Shown piece by piece: positions 48,431 to 60,541 of a DNA stretch of 64,000 nucleotides. Each line of letters opens with the position of its first letter. Position 1 is the first letter of the stretch. Under the pieces are notes generated by a model. It did no database searches. It was given only the letters and a program-made list of their open reading frames with translations, and had not been told where the DNA came from. The stretch comes from Maratus speciosus (lineage: Eukaryota > Arthropoda > Arachnida > Araneae > Salticidae), in assembly GCA_963932465.1 (NCBI GenBank), contig OZ010800.1, forward strand, positions 96,181,307 through 96,245,306. The letters are read 5' to 3'. Made by a program: the position numbers and the translations under genes.

Positions 48431-49921
48431 CTTTCAGGTGCAAGGCGCTTCTATTAGTAAAATACTGAAATGAATGAATGACGCTGGAATTTACAAACAA
48501 ATTTATTTGAAAATAACTAAAAGTTTTTCTTCACGCACTTAATAAAACGAAAATTTTCAAACCAAAATTCTCATGTCAATATCCCTTTTAGGGATTTAAA
48601 ATAGGTGGTCCAAAAATGAAACACCACCCTTGAAGAGGTTAAAATAATCCTCAATACCATACTTTTAATCGGATAAAAATTGGGGAATCATTTACACTTG
48701 ATATGAGATAGAGCTTTCTAAGAAAATTTAAATAAATAAATAAAAACATATTAGATCTACCATTTTTAGAATTAACAATAACATTTTTCAAACCAATGCA
48801 GAGTTAAATAAAATATAGCACTTCAATACTTTCTAAGTATTTACTACTGTATCTCATTCTAAAATATGAACTCGCACATTGCTTCAATTCTTCTTTAATC
48901 AGTGTTAATAAAGACAAATAATAATAAACTTTATTTTTTGTATTATTTTTTACATATAAAATATATATTTATGCATATAAATTATTAAAAGCTTATGATT
49001 TAAATAAATTAACTAATAATAAACATTATGAAAGTGGATTAAAATTCAATTTTAACATGTTTTTTATCAATTTTTTAATGACTTTATGATATTTTATGAC
49101 AATAATTTCAAATAAATACATAAACACTAACATATTTTATAAACATTTTCTGGTAAAAAGCAGTTTTGTATAGTAATAGAAAATACAAACTACAACACCA
49201 TATACAGCAAAACAAAATTTCAAATTAAAGATTCAAGTACTTGTCAAAAATAATATAATCAAAAGTCTCATTCTCATTGTAATTTATAATGTAAATCAGA
49301 ATTCTAATAAAATATCAAAATCAGTGAAGTGAAGCATAATAATATAAATAAAAAAACATACTTTGAAAACGATATTTATATTAATATCCTTGTGACAACG
49401 TTTTTAGGGTATTCCTATTCTAAAGTTCATAATCCATTTATTTATCTTAGGTAGAGAAGTTAAATCTTTATGATGTTTAAAATATTAAATAGAAAAAGAT
49501 TTCTTATCCATACTAGGGTTGCACTAAACAGGGATTTTGGCTGAATACCTAATATTCAACACACAGATGAACTGAATATTTGGCTGGCTGAATACTCCAA
49601 TTTTGCAGGGTTTAAAAGAACAGTAAACTCCCAATTATCCGTGAGACTAAATTCCTTTTTTCTCCCCCATTCCCATCCTTGAGATAGAACTTATTTCTGC
49701 AACGTAAGATGAGTTTTCAACTTTTTTTACTAAACATAAATTCCATTTGAACACATGAAACAGTCACATGCACAAAGCAGATGCAGCTAGCCTGGTTGCA
49801 GGACCGCACACCTGTTGATTAACAATGTACAAGTACCCAAAGGTCACCCTCCCTGTCTGCTTTTGTTACTTCCGTTTCTCAAAATGCACACCAGTTCGCT
49901 TGTTTTTCCTGAGCTATATAC
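48431..49921. other. non-coding body of triplicated block (copy A)
   Basis: AT-rich sequence with no recognised gene, repeated at about 52330-53813 and 56223-57703. A hAT-like start TAGGGTTGCAC is at about 49514 and a Tigger-type end CAGTAAACTCCCAATTATCC at about 49622. Confidence 0.6.
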
Positions 49922-50878
49922 TAAAGATGAAAATAAGCACTCGCCAGTTGCCACTCGGCGACTAAATGTGAAAAACTGACGATTAAAAATATGGAAAATA
50001 CCGGCCAAACGCAGGATTTTCCAAAAGGGATTTCGTGAAAAGATCACAAAAAAAAGCCGCACATTTCGTCAACAGATCACGAAAAAAAAAATGAAAAGGT
50101 CACGAAAAAAAAAAATGAAAAGATCACGAAAAAAAAACGCATATTTCGTCAAAGGATTGCGGAAAAACCCGAATTTCATCAGAGGCTCACTAAGAAATCC
50201 AAATTTCGTCAAAGGATCGCAGAAAAAACGCGAATATTGTGAATGAATCACATAAAAAACGCGAATTTTGTTAACAGATAGCAGAAAAAATGCAAATTTT
50301 GTCAAAGAATCGCGTAAAAAATAAGAATTTTGTCAAAGAATCGCGAAAACAAACGCGAATTTCATCAAAAGATCGCGAAAAAAAAACATACATTTCATCA
50401 ATGGATCGCGGAGGAAACGCAAACATCATCAATAGATCACTGAAAACACGAATTTCGTTAAAGTATCGTGAAAAAACGCATAGTTAGTACCAGGAGTGAC
50501 CCCCCCCCCCCCCCCTTTACATTTCAGAAAATTTGCTGTAGATTTCACTTTTTTTTTTTTTTTTTTTTTTTTAAGTACCGAAGCATAGTGGGACTTATGT
50601 AGTTAGCTATATAAGCATGTTGCATATAACTTTGCTGTTAACTTAATTTAAAATTGATAGGAAATTAGTATCTCAAGTTTATTAAAACAATATGAATATT
50701 TAGTACATAACTTTCTTATTTACTCTAAACTCATATATTTTTTAATTAAATATTCAGGGACATAAATGTACTTACTGGCTACTAAAGAAATTATTCCTAT
50801 TAGCCAGTAACTGGCTACTAAAAAAAATCAACCTAACGGCCAGTGACCACTAAGCAAAATTCCTTATTTTCATCTTTA
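49922..50878. mobile_element. second minisatellite-carrying hAT-like element (copy A)
   Basis: Ends TAAAGATGAAAATAAG and its complement CTTATTTTCATCTTTA, flanked by CTATATAC / CTATGTGC (six of eight alike). Inside are inverted 'CGCCAGTTGCCACT' / 'GGCCAGTGACCACT' words, a minisatellite array at 50029-50480 of the same ~31-bp family, the tail module GCATAGTTAGTACCAGGAGT, a C-run, 'TCAGAAAATTTGCTGTAGAT' and a T-run. Confidence 0.8.
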
Positions 50879-50977
50879 CTATGTGCACATGTTCTACAGG
50901 AGTTCGTGTTTGTATTTAAATTTTGTAGTTTTGTGTTTTCAAGTACAACTTTTGAAAAAGTAAAAGAAAATACTTAC

Positions 50978-51761
50978 CAGGGTTAGAAATTAGGAACTCT
51001 AAGTAAGGTGTCAAATGACGCCTGCAATTTTATTTCTAGGTGCCAAGCTGCATTTCATTGTTGCAATTTTATGTTATAGTATCACATTTTCTCATTTCTT
51101 TTTTGCAACGACGTTAAGAATAATTTTATTTCTATTTTTATGTGTTAAAGGCAGGGAGTGGGCTGTACATATCTCTGAGATAATCACTAAAACAAAGTAA
51201 AAATTAGATTTCTATAAAAGTGTGAAACTTGATTAAACTACAATATTTGGATTCTGGAAAAATGTTTAGCTATTCTTTTTCTAAAGTTAATATAAATACA
51301 AAACAGATCTTTACGCAGTTATGTCCATTGAAAGAAAATCTGAACTTTTAGATACATCCAGAGATAAGCCTAGTTTAAAAAAAATCCTGTGACTGAAAGT
51401 ATGTATAAGAAAATAAAAAAAATAGCAAATAAAAGAACCTTTGAAAAAAAATTATGATGTGGCATTTAAAAATATTCGCAAATCCTACATTTTTTTTTCT
51501 TTTTTTTTTTAAGTGGTTAGTACTAAAATTTTAAAACATTCTTAATACAGTATCTTATTTTATCAAAAACATGTGCTCTTGGAGTGCACGTGGCAGGGGG
51601 GGAAACTTATGATAAGGTATGAATGATAGAGTTTGTAAACAAAAATTAAAGTGAAAGAAAGTTAGGTGTCAAATTTGATGGCTAGACATAATTTTGCGGT
51701 TGTGAAATCCAATAATTTAGAGTTGCATTTGACGATTAACGATCGCTAATTTCTAACCCTG
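50978..51761. mobile_element. hAT element, CAGGGTTAGAAATTAG ends (copy B)
   Basis: Same element as 46788-47565, copied by the tandem duplication; the flanking ATACTTAC duplication was copied too. Confidence 0.93.
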
Positions 51762-51764
51762 ATA

Positions 51765-52107
51765 CTTACCTCTCTTTCTTACAATATAACTTCTGAAAAA
51801 TACATAAGAGAAACTAAATTTTTATATCAAATTGAAGCTAAATATCACCTTTATTCTGCAAACATAAAAAATTGAACTTATCAAATATTTTATAATTTTT
51901 CTAAATTAAAAATTAATAAAAAAAATTCATTTTCTTTTCATTTTAAGCATTTATGATAAATTTTTAATTAAAAATAATATAGAACATTTGATAAGTTCAA
52001 TATTTTAGGTGTACAGAATAAAGGTGATATTTAGCTTCAATTTGATATAAAAATTTAGTTTCTCTTATATATTTTTCAAAAGTTATATTGTAAGAAAGAG
52101 AGGTAAG
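51765..52107. repeat. hairpin of the truncated long-TIR element (copy B)
   Basis: Inverted arms of ~115 bp from CTTACCTCTCTTTCTTAC to GTAAGAAAGAGAGGTAAG. The right outer arm continues to about 52330, but its left partner exists only before copy A. Confidence 0.85.
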
Positions 52108-53813
52108 TACATAACTTTACTTTTGTGTATACATTATATATTGTTAAAAATATATATATTATTTAAATTGCAAAAGTTGTGGCAAATTTTTAGAGCTACG
52201 GTATTATTCTTCAAGCTGTAACATTGTAACAATTTCATCCTAAAATATGCAAAACTTATTTATGTTGAATCGAAAAAAATTTGTTATTATGAGCAAAATT
52301 GGGTCCCAAAAGGTACTAACTCCCCTTAACCCTTTCAGGGGCAAAGCGCTTCTATTAGTAAAATACTGAAATGAATGAATGACGCTGGAATTTACAAACA
52401 AATTTATTTGAAAATAACTTCTTCACGCACTTAATAAAACGAAAATTTTCAAACCAAAATTCTCATGTCAATATCCCATTTAGGGATTTAAAATAGGTGG
52501 TCCAAAAATGAAACACCACCCTTGAAGAGGTTAAAATAATCCTCAATACCATACTTTTAATCGGATAAAAATTGGGGAATCATTTACACTTGATATGAGA
52601 TAGAGCTTTCTAAGAAAATTTAAATAAATAAATAAAAACATATTAGATCTACCATTTTTAGAATTAACAATAACATTTTTCAAACCAATGCAGAGTTAAA
52701 TAAAATATAGCACTTCAATACTTTCTAAGTATTTACTACTGTATCTCATTCTAAAATATGAACTCGCACATTGCTTCAATTCTTCTTTAATCAGTGTTAA
52801 TAAAGACAAATAATAATAAACTTTATTTTTTGTATTATTTTTTACATATAAAATATATATTTATGCATATAAATTATTAAAAGCTTATGATTTAAATAAA
52901 TTAACTAATAATAAACATTATGAAAGTGGATTAAAATTCAATTTTAACATGTTTTTTATCAATTTTTTAATGACTTTATGATATTTTATGACAATAATTT
53001 CAAATAAATACATAAACACTAACATATTTTATAAACATTTTCTGGTAAAAAGCAGTTTTGTATAGTAATAGAAAATACAAACTACAACACCATATACAGC
53101 AAAACAAAATTTCAAATTAAAGATTCAAGTACTTGTCAAAAATAATATAATCAAAAGTCTCATTCTCATTGTAATTTATAATGTAAATCAGAATTCTAAT
53201 AAAATATCAAAATCAGTGAAGTGAAGCATAATAATATAAATAAAAAAACATACTTTGAAAACGATATTTATATTAATATCCTTGTGACAACGTTTTTAGG
53301 GTATTCCTATTCTAAAGTTCATAATCCATTTATTTATCTTAGGTAGAGAAGTTAAATCTTTATGATGTTTAAAATATTAAATAGAAAAAGATTTCTTATC
53401 CATACTAGGGTTGCACTAAACAGGGATTTTGGCTGAATACCTAATATTCAACACACAGATGAACTGAATATTTGGCTGGCTGAATACTCCAATTTTGCAG
53501 GGTTTAAAAGAACAGTAAACTCCCAATTATCCGTGAGACTAAATTCCTTTTTTCTCCCCCATTCCCATCCTTGAGATAGAACTTATTTCTGCAACGTAAG
53601 ATGAGTTTTCAACTTTTTTTACTAAACATAAATTCCATTTGAACACATGAAACAGTCACATGCACAAAGCAGATGCAGCTAGCCTGGTTGCAGGACCGCA
53701 CACCTGTTGATTAACAATGTACAAGTACCCAAAGGTCACCCTCCCTGTCTGCTTTTGTTACTTCCGTTTCTCAAAATGCACACCAGTTCGCTTGTTTTTC
53801 CTGAGCTATATAC

Positions 53814-54771
53814 TAAAGATGAAAATAAGCACTCGCCAGTTGCCACTCGGCGACTAAATGTGAAAAACTGACGATTAAAAATATGGAAAATACCGGCCAA
53901 ACGCAGGATTTTCCAAAAGGGATTTCGTGAAAAGATCACAAAAAAAAGCCGCACATTTCGTCAACAGATCACGAAAAAAAAAAATGAAAAGGTCACGAAA
54001 AAAAAAAATGAAAAGATCACGAAAAAAAAACGCATATTTCGTCAAAGGATTGCGGAAAAACCCGAATTTCATCAGAGGCTCACTAAGAAATCCAAATTTC
54101 GTCAAAGGATCGCAGAAAAAACGCGAATATTGTGAATGAATCACATAAAAAACGCGAATTTTGTTAACAGATAGCAGAAAAAATGCAAATTTTGTCAAAG
54201 AATCGCGTAAAAAATAAGAATTTTGTCAAAGAATCGCGAAAACAAACGCGAATTTCATCAAAAGATCGCGAAAAAAAAACATACATTTCATCAATGGATC
54301 GCGGAGGAAACGCAAACATCATCAATAGATCACTGAAAACACGAATTTCGTTAAAGTATCGTGAAAAAACGCATAGTTAGTACCAGGAGTGACCCCCCCC
54401 CCCCCCCCTTTACATTTCAGAAAATTTGCTGTAGATTTCACTTTTTTTTTTTTTTTTTTTTTTTTAAGTACCGAAGCATAGTGGGACTTATGTAGTTAGC
54501 TATATAAGCATGTTGCATATAACTTTGCTGTTAACTTAATTTAAAATTGATAGGAAATTAGTATCTCAAGTTTATTAAAACAATATGAATATTTAGTACA
54601 TAACTTTCTTATTTACTCTAAACTCATATATTTTTTAATTAAATATTCAGGGACATAAATGTACTTACTGGCTACTAAAGAAATTATTCCTATTAGCCAG
54701 TAACTGGCTACTAAAAAAAATCAACCTAACGGCCAGTGACCACTAAGCAAAATTCCTTATTTTCATCTTTA
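53814..54771. mobile_element. second minisatellite-carrying hAT-like element (copy B)
   Basis: Same element as 49922-50878, array at 53921-54373; almost identical to copy A. Confidence 0.8.
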
Positions 54772-54870
54772 CTATGTGCACATGTTCTACAGGAGTTCGT
54801 GTTTGTATTTAAATTTTGTAGTTTTGTGTTTTCAAGTACAACTTTTGAAAAAGTAAAAGAAAATACTTAC

Positions 54871-55654
54871 CAGGGTTAGAAATTAGGAACTCTAAGTAAG
54901 GTGTCAAATGACGCCTGCAATTTTATTTCTAGGTGCCAAGCTGCATTTCATTGTTGCAATTTTATGTTATAGTATCACATTTTCTCATTTCTTTTTTGCA
55001 ACGACGTTAAGAATAATTTTATTTCTATTTTTATGTGTTAAAGGCAGGGAGTGGGCTGTACATATCTCTGAGATAATCACTAAAACAAAGTAAAAATTAG
55101 ATTTCTATAAAAGTGTGAAACTTGATTAAACTACAATATTTGGATTCTGGAAAAATGTTTAGCTATTCTTTTTCTAAAGTTAATATAAATACAAAACAGA
55201 TCTTTACGCAGTTATGTCCATTGAAAGAAAATCTGAACTTTTAGATACATCCAGAGATAAGCCTAGTTTAAAAAAAATCCTGTGACTGAAAGTATGTATA
55301 AGAAAATAAAAAAAATAGCAAATAAAAGAACCTTTGAAAAAAAATTATGATGTGGCATTTAAAAATATTCGCAAATCCTACATTTTTTTTTCTTTTTTTT
55401 TTTAAGTGGTTAGTACTAAAATTTTAAAACATTCTTAATACAGTATCTTATTTTATCAAAAACATGTGCTCTTGGAGTGCACGTGGCAGGGGGGGAAACT
55501 TATGATAAGGTATGAATGATAGAGTTTGTAAACAAAAATTAAAGTGAAAGAAAGTTAGGTGTCAAATTTGATGGCTAGACATAATTTTGCGGTTGTGAAA
55601 TCCAATAATTTAGAGTTGCATTTGACGATTAACGATCGCTAATTTCTAACCCTG
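54871..55654. mobile_element. hAT element, CAGGGTTAGAAATTAG ends (copy C)
   Basis: Third copy, nearly identical to copy B; flanking ATACTTAC duplication retained. Confidence 0.93.
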
Positions 55655-55657
55655 ATA

Positions 55658-56000
55658 CTTACCTCTCTTTCTTACAATATAACTTCTGAAAAATACATAA
55701 GAGAAACTAAATTTTTATATCAAATTGAAGCTAAATATCACCTTTATTCTGCAAACATAAAAAATTGAACTTATCAAATATTTTATAATTTTTCTAAATT
55801 AAAAATTAATAAAAAAAATTCATTTTCTTTTCATTTTAAGCATTTATGATAAATTTTTAATTAAAAATAATATAGAACATTTGATAAGTTCAATATTTTA
55901 GGTGTACAGAATAAAGGTGATATTTAGCTTCAATTTGATATAAAAATTTAGTTTCTCTTATATATTTTTCAAAAGTTATATTGTAAGAAAGAGAGGTAAG
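55658..56000. repeat. hairpin of the truncated long-TIR element (copy C)
   Basis: Same structure as 51765-52107. Confidence 0.85.
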
Positions 56001-57703
56001 TACATAACTTTACTTTTGTGTATACATTATATATTGTTAAAAATATATATATTATTTAAATTGCAAAAGTTGTGGCAAATTTTTAGAGCTACGGTATTAT
56101 TCTTCAAGCTGTAACATTGTAACAATTTCATCCTAAAATATGCAAAACTTATTTATGTTGAATCGAAAAAAATTTGTTATTATGAGCAAAATTGGGTCCC
56201 AAAAGGTACTAACTCCCCTTAACCCTTTCAGGGGCAAAGCGCTTCTATTAGTAAAATACTGAAATGAATGAATGACGCTGGAATTTACAAACAAATTTAT
56301 TTGAAAATAACTTCTTCACGCACTTAATAAAACGAAAATTTTCAAACCAAAATTCTCATGTCAATATCCCATTTAGGGATTTAAAATAGGTGGTCCAAAA
56401 ATGAAACACCACCCTTGAAGAGGTTAAAATAATCCTCAATACCATACTTTTAATCGGATAAAAATTGGGGAATCATTTACACTTGATATGAGATAGAGCT
56501 TTCTAAGAAAATTTAAATAAATAAATAAAAACATATTAGATCTACCATTTTTAGAATTAACAATAACATTTTTCAAACCAATGCAGAGTTAAATAAAATA
56601 TAGCACTTCAATACTTTCTAAGTATTTACTACTGTATCTCATTCTAAAATATGAACTCGCACATTGCTTCAATTCTTCTTTAATCAGTGTTAATAAAGAC
56701 AAATAATAATAAACTTTATTTTTTGTATTATTTTTTACATATAAAATATATATTTATGCATATAAATTATTAAAAGCTTATGATTTAAATAAATTAACTA
56801 ATAATAAACATTATGAAAGTGGATTAAAATTCAATTTTAACATGTTTTTTATCAATTTTTTAATGACTTTATGATATTTTATGACAATAATTTCAAATAA
56901 ATACATAAACACTAACATATTTTATAAACATTTTCTGGTAAAAAGCAGTTTTGTATAGTAATAGAAAATACAAACTACAACACCATATACAGCAAAACAA
57001 AATTTCAAATTAAAGATTCAAGTACTTGTCAAAAATAATATAATCAAAAGTCTCATTCTCATTGTAATTTATAATGTAAATCAGAATTCTAATAAAATAT
57101 CAAAATCAGTGTAGTGAAGCATAATAATATAAATAAAAAAACATACTTTGAAAACGTATATTTATATTAATATCCTTGTGACAACGTTTTTAGGGTATTC
57201 CTATTCCAAAGTTCATAATCCATTTATTTATCTTAGGTAGAAAAGTTAAATCTTTATGATGTTTAAAATATTAAATAGAAAAAGATTTCTTATCCATACT
57301 AGGGTTGCACTAAATAGCGATTTTGGCTGAATACCTAATATTCAACACACAGATGAACTGAATATTTGGCTGGCTGAATACTCCAATTTTGCAGGGTTTG
57401 TACAGTAAACTCCCAATTATCCGTGAGTCTAAATTCCTTTTTTCTCCCCCATTCCCATCCTTGAGATAGAACTTATTTCTGCAATGTAAGATGAGTTTTC
57501 GACTTTTTTTACTAAACATAAATTCCATTTGAACACATGAAACAGTCACATGCACAAAGCAGATGCAGCTAGCCTGGTTGCAGGACCGCACACCTGTTGA
57601 TTAACAATGTACAAGTACCCAAAGGTCACCCTCCCAGTCTGCTTTTGTTACTTCCGTTTCTCAAAATGCACACCAGTTCGCTTGTTTTTCCTGAGCTATG
57701 TAC

Positions 57704-58627
57704 TAAAGATGAAAATAAGCACTCGCCAGTTGCCACTCGGCGACTAAATGTGAAAAACTGACGATTAAAAATATGGAAAATACCAGCCAAATGCAGGATT
57801 TTCCAAAAGGGATTTCGTGAAAAGATCACAAAAAGAAGCCGCACATTTCGTCAACAGATCACGAAAAAAAAATGAAAAGATCGCGAAAAAAAAACCGCAT
57901 ATTTCGTCAAAGGATTGCGGAAAAACCCGAATTTCGTCAGAGGCTCACTAAGAAATCCAAATTTCGTCAAAGGATCGCGGAAAAAACGCGAATATCGTGA
58001 ATGAATCACATAAAAAATGCGAATTTTGTCAACAGATAGCAGAAAAAATGCAAATTTTGTCAAAGAATCGCGTAAAAAATAAGAATTTTGTCAAAGAATC
58101 ACGAAAACAAACACGAATTTCATCAAAAGATCGTGAAAAGAAAACATACATTTTGTCAATGGATCGCGGAGGAAACGCAAACATCATCAATAGATCACTG
58201 AAAACACGAATTTCGTTAAAGTATCGTGAAAAAATGCATAATTAGTACCAGGAGCGACCCCCCCCCCCCCCCTCCCTTAACATTTCAGAAAATTTGCTGT
58301 AGATTTCACTTTTTTTTTTTTAAGTACCGAAGCATAGTGGGACTTATGTAGTTAGCTATATAAGCATGTTGCATATAACTTTGCTGTTAACTTAATTTAA
58401 AATTGATAGGAAATTAGTATCTCAAGTTTATTAAAACAATATGAATATTTAGTACATAACTTTCTTATTTACTCTAAACTCATATATTTTTTAATTAAAT
58501 ATTCAGGGACATAAATGTACTTACTGGCTACTAAAGAAATTATTCCTATTAGCCAGTAACTGGCTACTAAAAAAAAATCAACCTACCGGCCAGTGACCAC
58601 TAAGCAAAATCCTTATTTTCATCTTTA
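57704..58627. mobile_element. second minisatellite-carrying hAT-like element (copy C)
   Basis: The best-preserved copy: the flanks CTATGTAC (57696-57703) and CTATGTGC (58628-58635) agree at seven of eight bases. The array at 57815-58240 has one fewer A-rich unit than in A and B. It sits between the Tigger terminal repeat at 57403 and the transposase start at 58745, so it is inserted in the 5' region of that element. Confidence 0.82.
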
Positions 58628-58744
58628 CTATGTGCACATGTTCTACAGGAGTTCGTGTTTGTATTTAAATTTTGTAGTTTTGTGTTTTCTCGTGTTTGTA
58701 CTTAAATTTTGTAGTTTTGTGTTTTCAAGTTCAACTTTTGAAAA

Positions 58745-60541
58745 ATGTTGCAAAAAAAGAAAAGAGTTGTTTTATCAATTCACAAGAAATTAGAACTGAT
58801 TAAAAAAATTGGAAATGGTGCTACGAGAAAACAAATGAGTTTGCAATATGGAATAAGACTAGGAAAATGCACAGTTAGGGACATTTTAAAAGAGAAGGAT
58901 AAATTGATGCAATCTGCAGCCTTGTCATACAACTCTTTATCAAAGAAGAAAAGAAAGTGTATGAAAAGCAGCACTTTTGAAGAAGTGGATGCGGCACTTT
59001 TATGTTAGTTGAGTGAAGTGAGAAGCGAGGGAATTCCTGTTTGAGGGCCTATTGTTGCTGCAGAAGCAAAACAGTTTTTTGAAATGCTGGTATTAGAGGG
59101 AACAATTGATGCATCGTCAGGATAGTTGACAAGTTTCAAACAATGCCACGGGATAAGAGAAATAGGTCTCTACAGCAAGAAATTAAGTTGTGACGAACAA
59201 GCTGCCGAACATTTCAAAGATGATTTTGAACAATTTCTTCAATCAGAAGGAATTTCTTTCGAACAAGTATAAAACGCCGATGGGTCAGGATTGCTCTGAA
59301 AATGTTCACCAACATGAACTCTGGCATTTGAAAGCAAAAATCAAGCTCCAGGACAATAGAGCAGTAAAGAACACCTAACAAGCTTGCAGCAATGTTACAG
59401 GATCCCATAAGCTAAAGCAAGTAGTGATTGGAAAATCAAAAAAATTGAGATCTTCTAAGGGAACAAGAGCTGAGAACCTCCCGGTATACATTACTTCAGA
59501 ACAGATGTTATATATTCCCACGGCTGCCATCTTGGATTTTTTCTTGGTATGAAAACCCCTTTTCTGCCAAGTAAATGTTGCCAAGCAGATTTATGCACAT
59601 TTTAGGCTTAACGGGGTTGCCAGAACACGTCACTCGTTGGGGTTGTCTTGTCAAATGATGCCAACAAAACATCGCCGAGAAATCGAAGATGGCAGTCGCG
59701 GGAATATATAACATCTTAGCGATTACTTCAACCAAAAGAAAGGCTGTATGAACCAAACAATATTTATAAAATGGTTTGAAGAAATGTTCATTCCCAAAAG
59801 TTAGGGAGCATCTGCAGTCTCAAAATTTACCCCAAAAAGCTGTATTGTTATTTGACAATGTCCCATCCCACCGAGGAGAATTACAATTGAAATTGGAAGA
59901 TGGAAATATTTTTGCAATATTTTGTTTCCCTATGTCACGCAGCTCTTATCTAGCCCATGGACCAGGGCGTAATTGCTTCAATTAAGAAAAAATACAGAAT
60001 GAAATTATTGGCAAAAAGAATTGAAGAGAGAGAGGATCTTAAAACCTTCTCCAAAGATTACACGATTCTCGACAGCATTTGCGACGTAAACAGTGCTTGA
60101 GGTCAGTTCAGAAATCAACATTATTAAAGTCCTGGCAGAATATTTTGCCAAGTGTGGAAAAATATTTGGTAGAATCTGAAAAGAAAGATGAAGAAGTTCC
60201 ATTCTTGATTTAGCGAAATCTGTCGCTGGTAGAGAAAATGTCAATGAAGATAATATCATTGAGTGGATTGATTGTGACACTAGGCTTCAAGAAGTGTAAC
60301 TGATGAACAAATTATAGAAGAAGCGTTAGGAATGAATTTGCAAGAGAGCGATGAAGAAGGTGGTAAGGTACAAAAGAAGGTGAGCCACGACGCAGCTTTA
60401 GCTCACGTTGAAGGCCTTATTCAGTATTTAGAGGAAGAAAATGATGCATCACTTTGTGATAAAATAGTGTTACAAAAACTTCAATCCCAAATAAAAAAGT
60501 GTTTCAATAAAAAAAAAAAAAACTTTTCACTGATTTTCTAA
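58745..60541 (+). pseudogene. Tigger/Jerky-type DDE transposase, broken
   Basis: Order of remnants matches the family. At 58745 comes the CENP-B N-terminal helix-turn-helix (KKRVVLSIHKKLELIKKI, then GATRKQMSLQYGI). Near 59270 the block around the first catalytic Asp, NADGSGLL, where the usual Trp codon is now TGA. Near 59402, SHKLKQVVIGKSKKLR. Near 59750, QTIFIKWFEEMF. Near 59842, KAVLLFDNVPSHRGEL with the second Asp. Near 59958, PMDQGVIASIKKKYR with the third Asp. A C-terminal helix-rich part reaches about 60530 (SHDAALAHVEGLIQYLEEE). At least three frameshifts, several stops and a MITE insertion (59503-59716) prevent function. The intact family protein is about 500-600 residues, binds the terminal repeats and cuts at TA. 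Confidence 0.9.
59503..59716. mobile_element. 214-bp MITE inside the transposase pseudogene
   Basis: Inverted repeats of about 37 bp with three mismatches: AGATGTTATATATTCCCACG on the left and the complement of AGATGTTATATATTCCCGCG on the right, continuing with 'CTGCCATCTT.GATTT'. It separates the LPVYITSEQ and QTIFIKWFEE blocks of the transposase, which are adjacent in relatives. No clear target duplication. Confidence 0.8.

Larger units (their letters stand above)
46766..50955 (+). repeat. tandem triplication, copy A (4190 bp)
   Basis: First of three head-to-tail copies of one ~3.9-kb block. It starts AAAAGTAAAAGAAAATAC and contains, in order, hAT (46788), right part of the long-TIR element, ~1.4 kb of AT-rich sequence, a Tigger terminal repeat near 49622, and a second hAT-like element with a minisatellite (49922-50878). 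It is longer than B and C because of the 297-bp internal duplication at the hairpin. Confidence 0.93.
50956..54848 (+). repeat. tandem triplication, copy B (3893 bp)
   Basis: Left part shares variants with copy C (one hairpin, ATATCCCATTTAGGG, CTTTACGCAG). Right part shares variants with copy A (CAGTGAAGTG, CGTGAGACTAAATTCC, GCAACGTAAG). The switch lies between 52478 and 53219. Confidence 0.93.
54849..58745 (+). repeat. tandem triplication, copy C
   Basis: Third copy. It runs without a break into the Tigger/Jerky transposase at 58745, so its right side represents the original arrangement. Its right half differs from A and B at many sites, and keeps a TA before the Tigger terminal repeat at 57403 where A and B have GA. 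Confidence 0.93.
57403..60541 (+). mobile_element. Tigger/Jerky-type transposon, partial
   Basis: Starts after TA with CAGTAAACTCCCAATTATCC, a Tigger-type terminal repeat, contains the hAT-like element at 57704-58627, and continues into a broken Tigger/Jerky transposase. A ~36-bp word with 'CGTGTTTGTA' and 'AAATTTTGTAGTTTTGTG' is tandemly doubled at about 58653-58727. I did not find the right terminal repeat, so the right boundary is the last coding similarity. Confidence 0.75.

Noticed and set aside
51763..52109. Hairpin 51765-52107 as an independent TA-flanked MITE
   Set aside because: Copy A shows that it is the inner part of a longer inverted-repeat element, and the apparent TA is part of the hAT's ATACTTAC duplication.
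46825..55093. 61-codon frame conserved in three places (46825, 51015, 54908)
   Set aside because: The copies are recent tandem duplicates of one hAT element, so conservation is no evidence for coding; no domain.
49844..57844. 72-codon minus frame repeated at 49844, 53736 and 57626
   Set aside because: Same reason: duplicated together with the block, and half of it lies in the minisatellite.
58780..59756. Minus-strand frames within the Tigger/Jerky region
   Set aside because: Antisense of the recognisable plus-strand transposase and of the MITE.
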